A stretch of DNA of 6,938 bases from positions 1 through 6,938 of the forward strand of contig JAOUGR010000109.1 of NCBI GenBank assembly GCA_029857655.1, given 5' to 3'. Of this stretch, positions 1-6,249 are shown one piece after another; the stretch's first letter is position 1, and each line of letters opens with the position of its first letter. Source of the DNA: Gammaproteobacteria bacterium. Its GTDB lineage: Bacteria > Pseudomonadota > Gammaproteobacteria > Steroidobacterales > Steroidobacteraceae. The notes below the pieces were generated by a model. It had not been told where the DNA came from, searched no databases, and was given only the letters and a program-made list of their open reading frames with translations. The translations under genes were made by a program, and so were the position numbers.

Positions 1-36
1 TCGTTGCTCTTCGAAACTGGACCGGCATATTGCGAT

Positions 37-2007
37 TCAGCTGGAGTGATCGTGCACGGCGCGCCAGCCGGCCGGCGTGCGGAGCCACACCAGTGTGAAC
101 CACCCGGATTGATCGGCTAGCCCGCCACCGGTAAGAAGGAACCGGCCCGTTTCCAGAGCGGCACCGCCATCCAGCCGGCGCACGCTGATATCGCTGAAGC
201 CCAGATTCTGTTTCGGCATGCCGGCGACGAAGTATTTCTCCAGGAACGCGGCTTCTATCGGTGCAACTCCCGGTCTCGGCCCGTTTGACGTCATGAAAGT
301 AACCGATTCGTCGTAGATCGCGAGGTGGCCCTTTATGTCGCCACGATTCCACGCATCGGCAGATGCGGCCGTGGCGGCGCGAATCTCTGCCTCGTCGCCT
401 GTCCAGCCTGGCAGAGCCACAGAATCCGCAGTGAGGAAAGCCCGTGCCGCGGCCAGTTCCGGTCGTGCGCTGCCCTGGCCGGCCATCTCCACCAGCCGTT
501 CGAAATAACGCCTGGTCTTCGCCAGGTCGCCGCTCTGTGCGGCTGCCTGCGCAGCGCCATAGTAGCCATGGAAACGTTCGGGCTCGCGCAACTGCGACGC
601 CTCGAACTCCCTGAGCGCGTCGGCGGGGAGTTTCAGTTCGAGCAGCATCTCGCCGAGCAGCTCGCGGGCCGGTACGATCCGCCCCGGTGTCACGATGTGT
701 TTCTCGCTCTTGTCCTCGATTTCCGCCGCACTGCGCATGAGGAGCAGCGCTTCCTCCCGCTCGCCCTGCGCGAGCGCGGTCCAGGCCGCAGCTTCCAGCC
801 GGCTGATCTCGACTTCGTTCGCCCAATACTCGTTCTTGGCCGCCTTCAGGGTATCGCGCAGCCGGGAGAGTTCCTCGACGTCCTTGCCCGCTGCTGCCGC
901 GTCGCCACTCCGGGCTGCACCCAACGCCCGCGCAAAATACGTGAGCGCCACGGTGAATGGGAACTGGCCTGGGTGCGGCTCCAGCGTCATCGCCTGCTTC
1001 CAGTCGCCGCGCTCGATGGCATAACGGGCGGGAATTGCGGCCTGCGCATAGGGCCCAGCGAAGCGTAGCGTGGTAAACCCGGTGATCGTGGCGCTTTCCT
1101 CCATCAGGCGATGCGCTACATCATCGCGGCCGAGCTGCAGCAGCGCGTAAACCAGGTAGTCCGTCGCGTGTAATTGCTCGTCGAAATCCCCGTCCTGCTT
1201 CGCGGCGTCGGCGGCTCGCTCGTTGGTGGCAATCGACTCCTTCCATGAACCGACGCGCGTGAAGATGTGCGACGGCATGTGCTGCGCATGTGGCGCCGAA
1301 GGCGCGATCGCTGCATAGCGTCGGGCGGCGACCAGGCCCATCGCCGCGATCGCCGGCGCGTCGTAGCTGTGGATGAGGTAATGCGCGACGCCGGGATGAT
1401 TCGGGTGCTTCTCGAATTGCTTCTCGAGAATCGCCGCCGCCGCCAGGTAGTTCTTGTAGGACTGGTCTGCAAGCGCCTGCGTTGCAGCGAGATAGAGCGC
1501 ATGAAAGATCTGCGCTTCGTCATCGTCCGGATAGCGTGCGGCCAACGCCTCGAAGGCTTTGGCACGATTGAGCTGCCGCGTGCGCTCGGGCCGGTTTGCC
1601 CAGTCCTCGTAGTAGGCGGCGACCGCCCCGATGTAGTCGCGTTCGCGTTGTGTTTTCGCGCCGATCGTGCGGCCCTGGTCGATGGCCGCCTGCGCGCGCC
1701 CGGCCCAGTCCGGCGAGGGGCCGACCCCTGCCAGCGGATTCGACATCAGGATGGCGGCGATGCCCCAGTCCGCGACGGCGCAGGAGGGATCCTCGGCAAG
1801 CACCTCGCGAAACGCCTTCTCGGTCTCCAGGTACCGGAATGAGTGCAGCATCGCAACCGCCCGCTGGAACGGTTCCTGCACGGAAGCGGCGCAGGAATTC
1901 GCGAACTCGACCGTGCCGAGGTGTTCATGTGGCGACTCGCGCGCCGAGACCGGCATGCTGGCGGTGAGAGAGACGAACAAATACACGAGGAACATGCTTG
2001 ATTTCAC
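37..2007 (-). CDS. Secreted TPR-repeat protein with C-terminal DUF4440/SnoaL-like domain
   Basis: A 656-residue protein, probably exported. Residues 1-22 form a signal peptide: basic Lys2, a hydrophobic core, then Val-Ser-Ala before a likely signal peptidase I cut after Ala22. Residues about 40-510 are helical and Ala-rich, with TPR-like units such as the LHSFRYLETEKAF segment near 54-66 and DPSCAVADWG at 73-82. Two His-rich blocks, HPNHPGVAHYLIHSYDAP (201-218) and HAQHMPSHIF (240-249), are typical of a family of bacterial secreted TPR proteins of unknown function. Residues 538-656 match the DUF4440/SnoaL-like (NTF2 fold) pattern, with AWNRGD early and GWRAVHDHSS at the end. This suggests a small-ligand or protein-binding module added to a TPR scaffold. 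The start is GTG, chosen because AGGA lies 7 nt upstream; an ATG four codons later (at 1995) would still leave a shorter signal peptide. It lies 48 nt downstream of the dehydratase gene and may be its last operon partner. The molecular role is unknown; it is probably not an enzyme in its TPR part. Confidence 0.9.
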   Translation of the reverse strand: MKSSMFLVYLFVSLTASMPVSARESPHEHLGTVEFANSCAASVQEPFQRAVAMLHSFRYLETEKAFREVLAEDPSCAVADWGIAAILMSNPLAGVGPSPDWAGRAQAAIDQGRTIGAKTQRERDYIGAVAAYYEDWANRPERTRQLNRAKAFEALAARYPDDDEAQIFHALYLAATQALADQSYKNYLAAAAILEKQFEKHPNHPGVAHYLIHSYDAPAIAAMGLVAARRYAAIAPSAPHAQHMPSHIFTRVGSWKESIATNERAADAAKQDGDFDEQLHATDYLVYALLQLGRDDVAHRLMEESATITGFTTLRFAGPYAQAAIPARYAIERGDWKQAMTLEPHPGQFPFTVALTYFARALGAARSGDAAAAGKDVEELSRLRDTLKAAKNEYWANEVEISRLEAAAWTALAQGEREEALLLMRSAAEIEDKSEKHIVTPGRIVPARELLGEMLLELKLPADALREFEASQLREPERFHGYYGAAQAAAQSGDLAKTRRYFERLVEMAGQGSARPELAAARAFLTADSVALPGWTGDEAEIRAATAASADAWNRGDIKGHLAIYDESVTFMTSNGPRPGVAPIEAAFLEKYFVAGMPKQNLGFSDISVRRLDGGAALETGRFLLTGGGLADQSGWFTLVWLRTPAGWRAVHDHSS

Positions 2008-2033
2008 CGATATGTCCTTTTCATGCTTTCCAT
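2004..2033 (-). other. Nine-codon mini-ORF overlapping the TPR start codon
   Basis: An ATG at 2033 opens a reading frame for MESMKRTYR. Its TGA (2006-2004) shares two bases with the GTG start of the TPR gene (2007-2005). The Shine-Dalgarno of the TPR gene lies inside it. It has no strong ribosome binding site of its own. It could be a coupling leader or chance; nothing in the sequence proves translation. Confidence 0.2.
2015..2018 (-). promoter_or_regulatory. Ribosome binding site supporting the GTG start of the TPR gene
   Basis: On the minus strand AAAAGGA ends 7 nt before the GTG at 2007. The next in-frame ATG (1995) is too far from it, so this site favours the GTG start. Confidence 0.55.
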
Positions 2034-2055
2034 GATTTTCGCGCGCATCGATGTG

Positions 2056-3033
2056 CTAGGCGATGGCTGGTTCCAGGATGTCTCGGAACTTGTCCAGGTC
2101 GATATTGCCGCCGGAGACGATCGCAACGATCGGGCCATCGCCCGCCTTTCCCGTCAACGCAGCCGCCAAGGATAGCGCGCCTGCGCCCTCGGAGATGACG
2201 TGCGCCTTCTCCGCCATCAGCCGCATCGCCTGCCGGGTCTGCTCGAGCGTGACGACGATGCAACCGTCCACCAGTGGCTTCATCCGCTCCCACATGCGCG
2301 GGAAAACACGAGGGCCGCCTGCGCCATCGACGAATGAAGCCTTCCAGCCAGGAAACTCCTGCGCAGAACCGGCCGCAAACGAACGCGCCGCGGGGGCGGC
2401 TGTCTCCGGTTCGACGCTCCAGATCCTGATTTCGGGTTTCAGCGCCTTGATTGCGCTGCCGACGCCGGTGATTAGCCCGCCGCCACCGATTGCCGCGATG
2501 ACGGCGACGGCATCGGGCGCTTCCTCAAGGATCTCGAGCCCCAGCGTGCCATGGCCGGCGACGAAATTGTGTTCGTCGAACGGGTGGACGAATGTCCCAT
2601 CGACTCCCGGATATGAACGCTCCTCCATGACCTTCCAGGCGACGTCATGGCTTACCGGGACAAGCATCGCGCCGAGCGCTTTCATGCGGTCGATCTTCGC
2701 GGCTGGCGCCGTCTCGAGCACCACCACCGTGCACGGAACGCCGGCTCGGCGCGCCGCGTACGCGATTCCCTGACCGGCATTTCCGGCGCTGACTGTCCAC
2801 ACTCCGCGCCTGCGCTCGGGCTCCGGAAGCATTGCGACTGCATTGGCCGCGCCGCGCAATTTGTACGAGCCAATCGGTTGCAGGTTCTCGAGCTTCAGCC
2901 GGATGTCGGGATAGCCTGGGCCCAGCTCAAGCCGGACCAGCGGAGTGCGCATGATCGTCTGCGCGATTCGCAGACGCGCCTCCTGGATCTCAGCCAGCGG
3001 AATCGGGCGAACCGCTTCGAGGGACGTAGGCAT
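2056..3033 (-). CDS. PLP-dependent serine/threonine dehydratase-like enzyme (fold type II)
   Basis: A cytoplasmic pyridoxal-phosphate enzyme of the tryptophan-synthase-beta superfamily, expected to deaminate threonine or serine to a 2-oxo acid plus ammonia; a racemase or related beta-elimination activity is possible. Numbered from the ATG, Lys58 in PIGSYKLRGAANA is the cofactor Schiff-base lysine. SAGNAGQG (82-89) is the substrate-binding asparagine loop, usually SSGNHGQ in TdcB/IlvA. GGGGL (183-187) binds the phosphate, and VSGGN near 306-310 supplies the Ser facing the pyridine nitrogen. The 325-residue length leaves no room for a C-terminal ACT domain, so it is the short unregulated or catabolic type rather than biosynthetic IlvA. 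The start is uncertain: GTG at 3036 and ATG at 3033 are adjacent in frame and neither has a strong ribosome binding site; I chose ATG. The upstream COG4705 gene stops 12 nt before, which suggests co-transcription. The family is clear; the exact substrate is not. Confidence 0.9.
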   Translation of the reverse strand: MPTSLEAVRPIPLAEIQEARLRIAQTIMRTPLVRLELGPGYPDIRLKLENLQPIGSYKLRGAANAVAMLPEPERRRGVWTVSAGNAGQGIAYAARRAGVPCTVVVLETAPAAKIDRMKALGAMLVPVSHDVAWKVMEERSYPGVDGTFVHPFDEHNFVAGHGTLGLEILEEAPDAVAVIAAIGGGGLITGVGSAIKALKPEIRIWSVEPETAAPAARSFAAGSAQEFPGWKASFVDGAGGPRVFPRMWERMKPLVDGCIVVTLEQTRQAMRLMAEKAHVISEGAGALSLAAALTGKAGDGPIVAIVSGGNIDLDKFRDILEPAIA

Positions 3034-3045
3034 CACGATTCTCGG

Positions 3046-3804
3046 TCAGGCTCGGCGCGTTGCCGGCTGATGCCGAAAGAACAGGATGCAGGCGGCGATG
3101 AAGACGAGGAGGGCGGCGGATGCTGAATAGCGGCTCAGCGACAGCCCGCCCGCAGTAACCGGCTTGTCGAGGAAGTCCCCGATCACCGCACCCAGCGGGC
3201 GCGTGAGGATGAAAGCAGCCCAGAACAGTGCGGTGTGCGAGATTTTCGTCCAGTAGTAGCCTGCGACGACCAAGAGCAGCATGCCGCTGAACAAGGCCGC
3301 TGCGCCCGTGTACCCAAGGCCCGCAGTGTCCGCGGTCCAGTCGCCGAGCGCGGTGCCGAGTGTCTGCGAAAACATGATTGTCACCCAGTAGAACATTTCG
3401 GAGCGGGGAGAGGCGACACTGTCCACGGCCACCGAACCCAGCGTGCGATACCACACGAAGAGTGATGCAAGCAGGAGCGCGAGCAGGAGTAACGAGCCAC
3501 CCGCGTAGCCTATGCCGAGGGAGCGATCGGCAAAATCGGCAAGCGTGGTGCCGACGGTTGTCGTCGCGATGATCGTCGTCCAGTACAGCGTGGGATGAAA
3601 GCGCCTGGCGGCGATCTGGGCGGCAACGGCCACTACGAAAATCGCGGCAAAGATGCCTGTCGCCAGGGCGTAACCCAGGTTCATGGACATCGAAACCGCG
3701 TCGCCACCGGTTTCCCCGAGCGTGGTCGCGGCGATCTTGACGATCCAGAAGACCAGGGTGACTTCTGGTACCTTGCTCAGGCTTGGTTCGGTCGCGTTGC
3801 TCAA
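3046..3804 (-). CDS. COG4705-type multi-pass membrane protein with four internal repeats
   Basis: A 252-residue integral membrane protein resembling the uncharacterised COG4705 family. It is almost entirely hydrophobic helices joined by short polar loops. The core is a repeated motif: an aromatic-Trp pair, then Gly at Trp+10 and Asp at Trp+15. The copies are W20-G30-D35 (TTLGETGGD), W75-G85-D90 (TTVGTTLAD), W140-G150-D155 (QTLGTALGD) and W195-G205-D210 (RPLGAVIGD). Repeat spacing is 55, 65 and 55 residues. The buried-looking, fully conserved Asp residues suggest ion or proton coupling, but that is inference; no substrate is known to me. The start is TTG at 3804, chosen because GGAG lies 5 nt upstream and because the next ATGs (residues 39 and 41) would remove repeat one. 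It lies 27 nt after the carbonic anhydrase stop and 12 nt before the dehydratase ATG, so it sits in a tight run, possibly with a link to bicarbonate or pH handling. Confidence 0.88.
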   Translation of the reverse strand: MSNATEPSLSKVPEVTLVFWIVKIAATTLGETGGDAVSMSMNLGYALATGIFAAIFVVAVAAQIAARRFHPTLYWTTIIATTTVGTTLADFADRSLGIGYAGGSLLLLALLLASLFVWYRTLGSVAVDSVASPRSEMFYWVTIMFSQTLGTALGDWTADTAGLGYTGAAALFSGMLLLVVAGYYWTKISHTALFWAAFILTRPLGAVIGDFLDKPVTAGGLSLSRYSASAALLVFIAACILFFRHQPATRRA

Positions 3805-3830
3805 GCGATCTCCATTTGGCCGATTCCCAT
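3801..3830 (-). other. Nine-codon mini-ORF bridging carbonic anhydrase and COG4705 genes
   Basis: The ATG (3830-3828) begins 1 nt after the carbonic anhydrase TGA (3834-3832). The frame encodes MGIGQMEIA and ends in a TGA (3803-3801) that overlaps the TTG start of the COG4705 gene (3804-3802). The arrangement would let ribosomes pass from one gene to the next. Translation is not shown by the sequence alone. Confidence 0.22.
3810..3813 (-). promoter_or_regulatory. Ribosome binding site supporting the TTG start of the COG4705 gene
   Basis: GGAG on the minus strand, 5 nt before the TTG at 3804. No in-frame ATG or GTG exists near by, so this site decides the start. Confidence 0.55.
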
Positions 3831-3831
3831 G

Positions 3832-4461
3832 TCAGGACTTTTCCGGAACGCCGTCAAAGAATGAAACAACCCCCGATTCCAGGGAATATTCCGCGCCGAC
3901 CACCAGCAACCCGTCGTTCCTGACCAGCTTCTCGAGAAGTTCCGATCCATGGCGCAGGTGATCCGCCGAAGCACGGACATTCGCGCGAACCGCATCGGCC
4001 ATAAGCGCATCCGGATCCGCGCCGGCGCGACCGGACAGAATCGGCTCCACGGAAGGCCGCACGCGGTCGACGATGGAGCGCAGGTTCTGCGATTGGGTAG
4101 TCGTGCGACCAAGCGCGTCTTCGAGCGTTGCCATCACCGCGCCGCACTGGGAGTGTCCCATCACAACGACCAGCCGTGTGCCGAATCGCGCCGCCGCGAA
4201 CTCGACGCTGCCGACCTGTGAGGGTGCGACGATATTTCCCGCGACACGGATGACGAACAGGTCGCCGAGCCCCTGGTCGAAGACAAGTTCAGCCGGCACG
4301 CGTGAGTCCGAGCAACCGAGCACGATGGCAAACGGCTCCTGGCCGCCGAGGAGCGCAGCGCGACGCAGCGGGTTCAGCGCAGCGGAAGCAGCCGACTGAT
4401 TGGCGACAAAGCGGCGATTGCCTTCTCGAAGAAGCGCCAGTGCGTCAGTTGCCAGGATCAT
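3832..4461 (-). CDS. Beta-class carbonic anhydrase
   Basis: A 209-residue cytoplasmic zinc enzyme that interconverts CO2 and bicarbonate. All expected active-site residues are present: Cys50, Asp52 and Arg54 in GCSDSRVP, and His103 with Cys106 in GHSQCGAV. The zinc ligands are Cys50, His103 and Cys106, and Asp52-Arg54 is the family dyad. The N-terminus has the usual LREGNRRFVA helix, and RVAGNIV (72-78) is also conserved. The C-terminal LVVGAEYSLESGVVSFF is standard for the family, so the gene looks complete. There is no signal peptide. The ATG at 4461 has a poor ribosome binding site, with GAGG about 13 nt upstream and a run of six C between, so translation may be modest. It is the first gene of a tight run with COG4705, the dehydratase and the TPR gene. 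A role in supplying bicarbonate for carboxylation or in pH control is a family-level inference. Confidence 0.96.
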   Translation of the reverse strand: MILATDALALLREGNRRFVANQSAASAALNPLRRAALLGGQEPFAIVLGCSDSRVPAELVFDQGLGDLFVIRVAGNIVAPSQVGSVEFAAARFGTRLVVVMGHSQCGAVMATLEDALGRTTTQSQNLRSIVDRVRPSVEPILSGRAGADPDALMADAVRANVRASADHLRHGSELLEKLVRNDGLLVVGAEYSLESGVVSFFDGVPEKS

Positions 4462-4525
4462 GCCGGGGGGATTGCCTCGTGCGAAGGTCTGCCATCTGTC
4501 ACGAATGCCTATGATACGACGCCCG

Positions 4526-4544
4526 GTCAGGCCGCGCCCCTGAC
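4526..4544 (-). terminator. Short GC hairpin after the DUF924 gene
   Basis: GTCAGG and CCTGAC form a perfect 6-bp stem around a 7-nt GC-rich loop, starting 3 nt after the DUF924 stop codon. No T-run follows, so it is not a canonical intrinsic terminator; it could be a weak terminator, a 3' stabilising structure, or chance. Confidence 0.3.
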
Positions 4545-4547
4545 TCC

Positions 4548-5150
4548 CTAGAAGGCATCACCGCCTGATTCGAGGTAGGATAGTTCCTCGCTCGTCGAGG
4601 GCCGTCCAAGGATGGCGTTGCGGTGTGGAAATCGTCCGAAGCGGCTGATGATGTCCCGGTGGCGGATCGCGAAGGTCAGGAATGACTCGAACTGCGACTG
4701 CCGGCCGGCCGGTGCGCGCTCGAAGAGAGCCTTGAATAGCGATACGCAGCGTTCCTGTGATGCCAAGTCTTCGGCGTGTTCCAGCGGCAGGTAGAGAAAC
4801 ACCGTTTCCAACGGAGCGAGTTCGGAGTCAAGGCGACTCTCGATAGCCGTCTCGGCGACTTCTTTTGCCATGGGATCGCAGGCGAATGCCTGGGGGCTGC
4901 CCCGATAGAGATTGCGCGGAAACTGGTCGAGGACCAGGACAAGCGCCAGGCTCGGGCGGGCCGCCCGGCGCCATGAATCGAACTCCCCCCGCGACGCCCG
5001 GGCCGGGAGGTCACCGAAACGCTCGCGAATGCGCTCGTCGAACGCGGAATCCTTGCGGAACCAAAGGGCGTTTCGCGCGGTAGTGGCCTCGGGCGATTCG
5101 AGCGCATCACCGAACCAGAAATCGAGAATCGACTCGGGAATCATATTCAT
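4548..5150 (-). CDS. DUF924 family protein
   Basis: A 200-residue soluble protein of the conserved but uncharacterised DUF924 family, a helical TPR-like fold. The family signature is spread over the full length: ILDFWFGD (8-15), ALWFRKDSAFD (29-38), LVLDQFPRNLYRG (72-84), the LPLEHAEDLASQERCV block (121-136), then RHRDIISRFGRFPHRN (163-178) and GRPSTSEEL (182-190). Full conservation of these blocks and normal length argue for an intact gene. The biochemical function is unknown, although the invariant DQFPRN and FGRFPHRN motifs look like a binding surface. Start choice: ATG at 5150 or the ATG two codons later (5144). The AGG upstream sits only 3 nt from the first and 9 nt from the second, so the second may be used. 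Flanking gaps of 67 and 86 nt suggest a looser link to its neighbours than in the carbonic anhydrase run. Confidence 0.92.
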   Translation of the reverse strand: MNMIPESILDFWFGDALESPEATTARNALWFRKDSAFDERIRERFGDLPARASRGEFDSWRRAARPSLALVLVLDQFPRNLYRGSPQAFACDPMAKEVAETAIESRLDSELAPLETVFLYLPLEHAEDLASQERCVSLFKALFERAPAGRQSQFESFLTFAIRHRDIISRFGRFPHRNAILGRPSTSEELSYLESGGDAF

Positions 5151-5217
5151 GAACCTGGAAGGTCAATACTGCGGCTGAATCTTTTCCCTGCTTCGCAGCG
5201 ACAGCACCAGCCCGCAG

Positions 5218-5535
5218 TCACGAATCATGCCCAATCAGTTCATCAACCCGACGCCAATTGATGATCTCCTGCGAGAGCGGCCACGAACGCACATGCCTTC
5301 GATGCCAGCCGGCATCGCGAAGGATGACGCCGAACAGCGTGCCGCAAAAGAACCCGCTGACAATCAGCCACCCGTTCCAGTAGTAGAACGCAGCACCACC
5401 CACGCAAAGAAATACCAGCAACACGTAGATCTTCCGGGAGGACTTCCAGTACCAGCCCATGGTGGGCGGCACCTCCCGAAACGAAAGCAGCGTGCGAAGT
5501 TGCCTGTCCTGATCTGGAATCAGTCCTGATGGCAT
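5218..5535 (-). CDS. Small two-helix inner-membrane protein, uncharacterised
   Basis: A 105-residue protein with a polar N-terminus ending in KSSRKIY, two adjacent hydrophobic helices (about 36-53 and 55-73), and a basic, Trp-containing C-terminal tail with RDAGWHRRH and SWPLSQEIINWRRVDELIG. The positive charges on both flanks suggest a helical hairpin with both ends in the cytoplasm. I recall similar small membrane proteins with the WPLs-x-EIINW type tail in Pseudomonadota, but I cannot name a family. The ATG at 5535 has a weak site (GAGA). A second ATG at 5460 (Met26) is preceded by a near-ideal GGGAGGTG, about 10 nt away, so an 80-residue product is a serious alternative. It begins 15 nt after the zinc-ribbon stop, so it is likely co-transcribed with that gene. 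The function is unknown. Confidence 0.75.
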   Translation of the reverse strand: MPSGLIPDQDRQLRTLLSFREVPPTMGWYWKSSRKIYVLLVFLCVGGAAFYYWNGWLIVSGFFCGTLFGVILRDAGWHRRHVRSWPLSQEIINWRRVDELIGHDS

Positions 5536-5550
5536 GAGAGTCTCAACGTA

Positions 5551-5823
5551 TTACTTGGCCTGCTGCTGCCAGCGTTCCAGCCTGGGAATGCCCTTGGTAA
5601 AAAACCCGGTGAGAAAACCCGGCATGCCGAACTCCACGAGCTTCCGGCGCACTATCGTTTGCATTCCTTGAACGGAAATGTCGGGCTGGAGGAACTTCCC
5701 GCGCTCGTAACAATGGCTGCAATACGTCGTGCTCTTCGAGCCATCTGCATTCGTGCCACCGCCCTGTGCGTCACGCTTGAGCGGCATCCCGCAGCTCTGG
5801 CATTTCTTGTGACTTGTACTCAT
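5551..5823 (-). CDS. Zinc-ribbon protein (putative zinc ribbon, PF12674-like)
   Basis: A 90-residue protein. Residues 8-38 form a four-cysteine zinc site: CQSCGMPL (Cys8, Cys11) and YCSHCYERGKF (Cys35, Cys38), separated by a Gly/Asn/Asp-rich loop (GGGTNADGSKS). This layout is typical of the putative zinc-ribbon domain often found in short stand-alone proteins. The C-terminal half (about 50-90) is predicted helical and basic, ending in RLERWQQQAK. A role in nucleic-acid or protein binding is inference. The start at 5823 is firm: AGAGGT lies 6 nt upstream and overlaps the stop codon of the VOC gene, implying translational coupling. The open frame extends upstream to 6156, but that part only mirrors the VOC gene in another frame. 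The downstream neighbour is the small membrane protein. Confidence 0.88.
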   Translation of the reverse strand: MSTSHKKCQSCGMPLKRDAQGGGTNADGSKSTTYCSHCYERGKFLQPDISVQGMQTIVRRKLVEFGMPGFLTGFFTKGIPRLERWQQQAK

Positions 5824-5829
5824 GGCATT

Positions 5830-5835
5830 ACCTCT
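5830..5835 (-). promoter_or_regulatory. Ribosome binding site of the zinc-ribbon gene
   Basis: AGAGGT, 6 nt before the ATG at 5823. It shares a base with the TAA of the VOC gene (5837-5835), so it fixes the start and suggests coupled translation of the pair. Confidence 0.65.
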
Positions 5836-6221
5836 TATTGGCCGTCGGGCGGCTGCCAAAGTTCGATCCGATTGCCTTCCGGGTCCATCACCCAACCGAA
5901 CTTGCCGTATTCGGATTCCTCGACTTTCGCGTCTACTTCGCAGCCTTCGCTGCGGAGCTGGGCCAGCAGCGCATGCAGGTCTTCGACCCGGTAGTTGATC
6001 ATGAAGCTTGCCTTGCTTGGAGAAAAGTATGAGGTATTTTCCTCGAACGGATTCCAGATCGTCGTTCCCGTCCCCGAAGGATTCTCCGGTGACGACCAGC
6101 GGAAGGCGACACCTCCCCATTCTTCTACCTTCATGCCCAGGTGCGTTTGATACCAAACTCCGAGTTTCATTGGATCCTTGGCCTTGAAGAACACCCCACC
6201 GATGCCTGTTACACGATTCAT
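5835..6221 (-). CDS. VOC (glyoxalase/bleomycin-resistance/dioxygenase) superfamily protein
   Basis: A 128-residue cytoplasmic protein with the paired beta-alpha-beta-beta-beta modules of the vicinal-oxygen-chelate fold. Module one opens with VTGIGGVFFKAKDP and WYQTHLGM (about 4-30). Module two opens with ASFMINYRVEDLHALLAQL (71-89) and ends with WVMDPEGNRIELWQP (110-124), where Glu120 is at the usual C-terminal metal-ligand position. The N-terminal position often held by His is Gly-Gly here (8-9), so a full glyoxalase-I metal site is not evident. The substrate cannot be told; lyase, resistance and binding roles all occur in the superfamily. The ATG at 6221 is preferred over an in-frame TTG at 6224 because GAGGAG lies 6 nt upstream of the ATG and only 3 nt from the TTG. 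It is followed after 11 nt by the zinc-ribbon gene, its likely operon partner, and preceded by a structured leader. Confidence 0.9.
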   Translation of the reverse strand: MNRVTGIGGVFFKAKDPMKLGVWYQTHLGMKVEEWGGVAFRWSSPENPSGTGTTIWNPFEENTSYFSPSKASFMINYRVEDLHALLAQLRSEGCEVDAKVEESEYGKFGWVMDPEGNRIELWQPPDGQ

Positions 6222-6227
6222 CAACTG

Positions 6228-6233
6228 CTCCTC
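6228..6233 (-). promoter_or_regulatory. Ribosome binding site of the VOC gene
   Basis: GAGGAG on the minus strand, ideally placed 6 nt before the ATG at 6221. It selects that ATG over the TTG one codon earlier. Confidence 0.7.
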
Positions 6234-6249
6234 ATGGGTGACAGGTCAC

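Noticed and set aside
1..36. Possible terminator after the TPR gene
   Set aside because: No stable stem with a T-run is visible in the few bases present; the true 3' end may lie beyond the left edge.
325..1068. A 247-codon plus-strand open frame, and others at 1267-1842 and 2063-2773
   Set aside because: They lie antisense to well-supported genes (TPR protein, dehydratase), have no recognisable domains, and their composition (Arg, Ser, Ala, Pro rich) is that of mirror frames in GC-rich DNA.
3928..3939. Perfect 12-bp palindrome CTTCTCGAGAAG
   Set aside because: It lies inside carbonic anhydrase codons for a Leu-Leu-Glu-Lys stretch, and similar TTCTCGAG strings elsewhere arise from the same common codons, so it is probably coincidental.
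5168..5218. Inverted repeat ACTGCGG/CCGCAGT between the small membrane protein and DUF924 genes
   Set aside because: The arms are only 7 bp with a spacer of nearly 40 nt, no T-run follows, and the inner 4-bp stem is weak; it is within chance expectation for GC-rich DNA.
5824..6156. Upstream extension of the zinc-ribbon frame to a 201-residue protein
   Set aside because: The extra 111 residues mirror the VOC gene in another frame and show no domain; a strong ribosome binding site marks the start at 5823.
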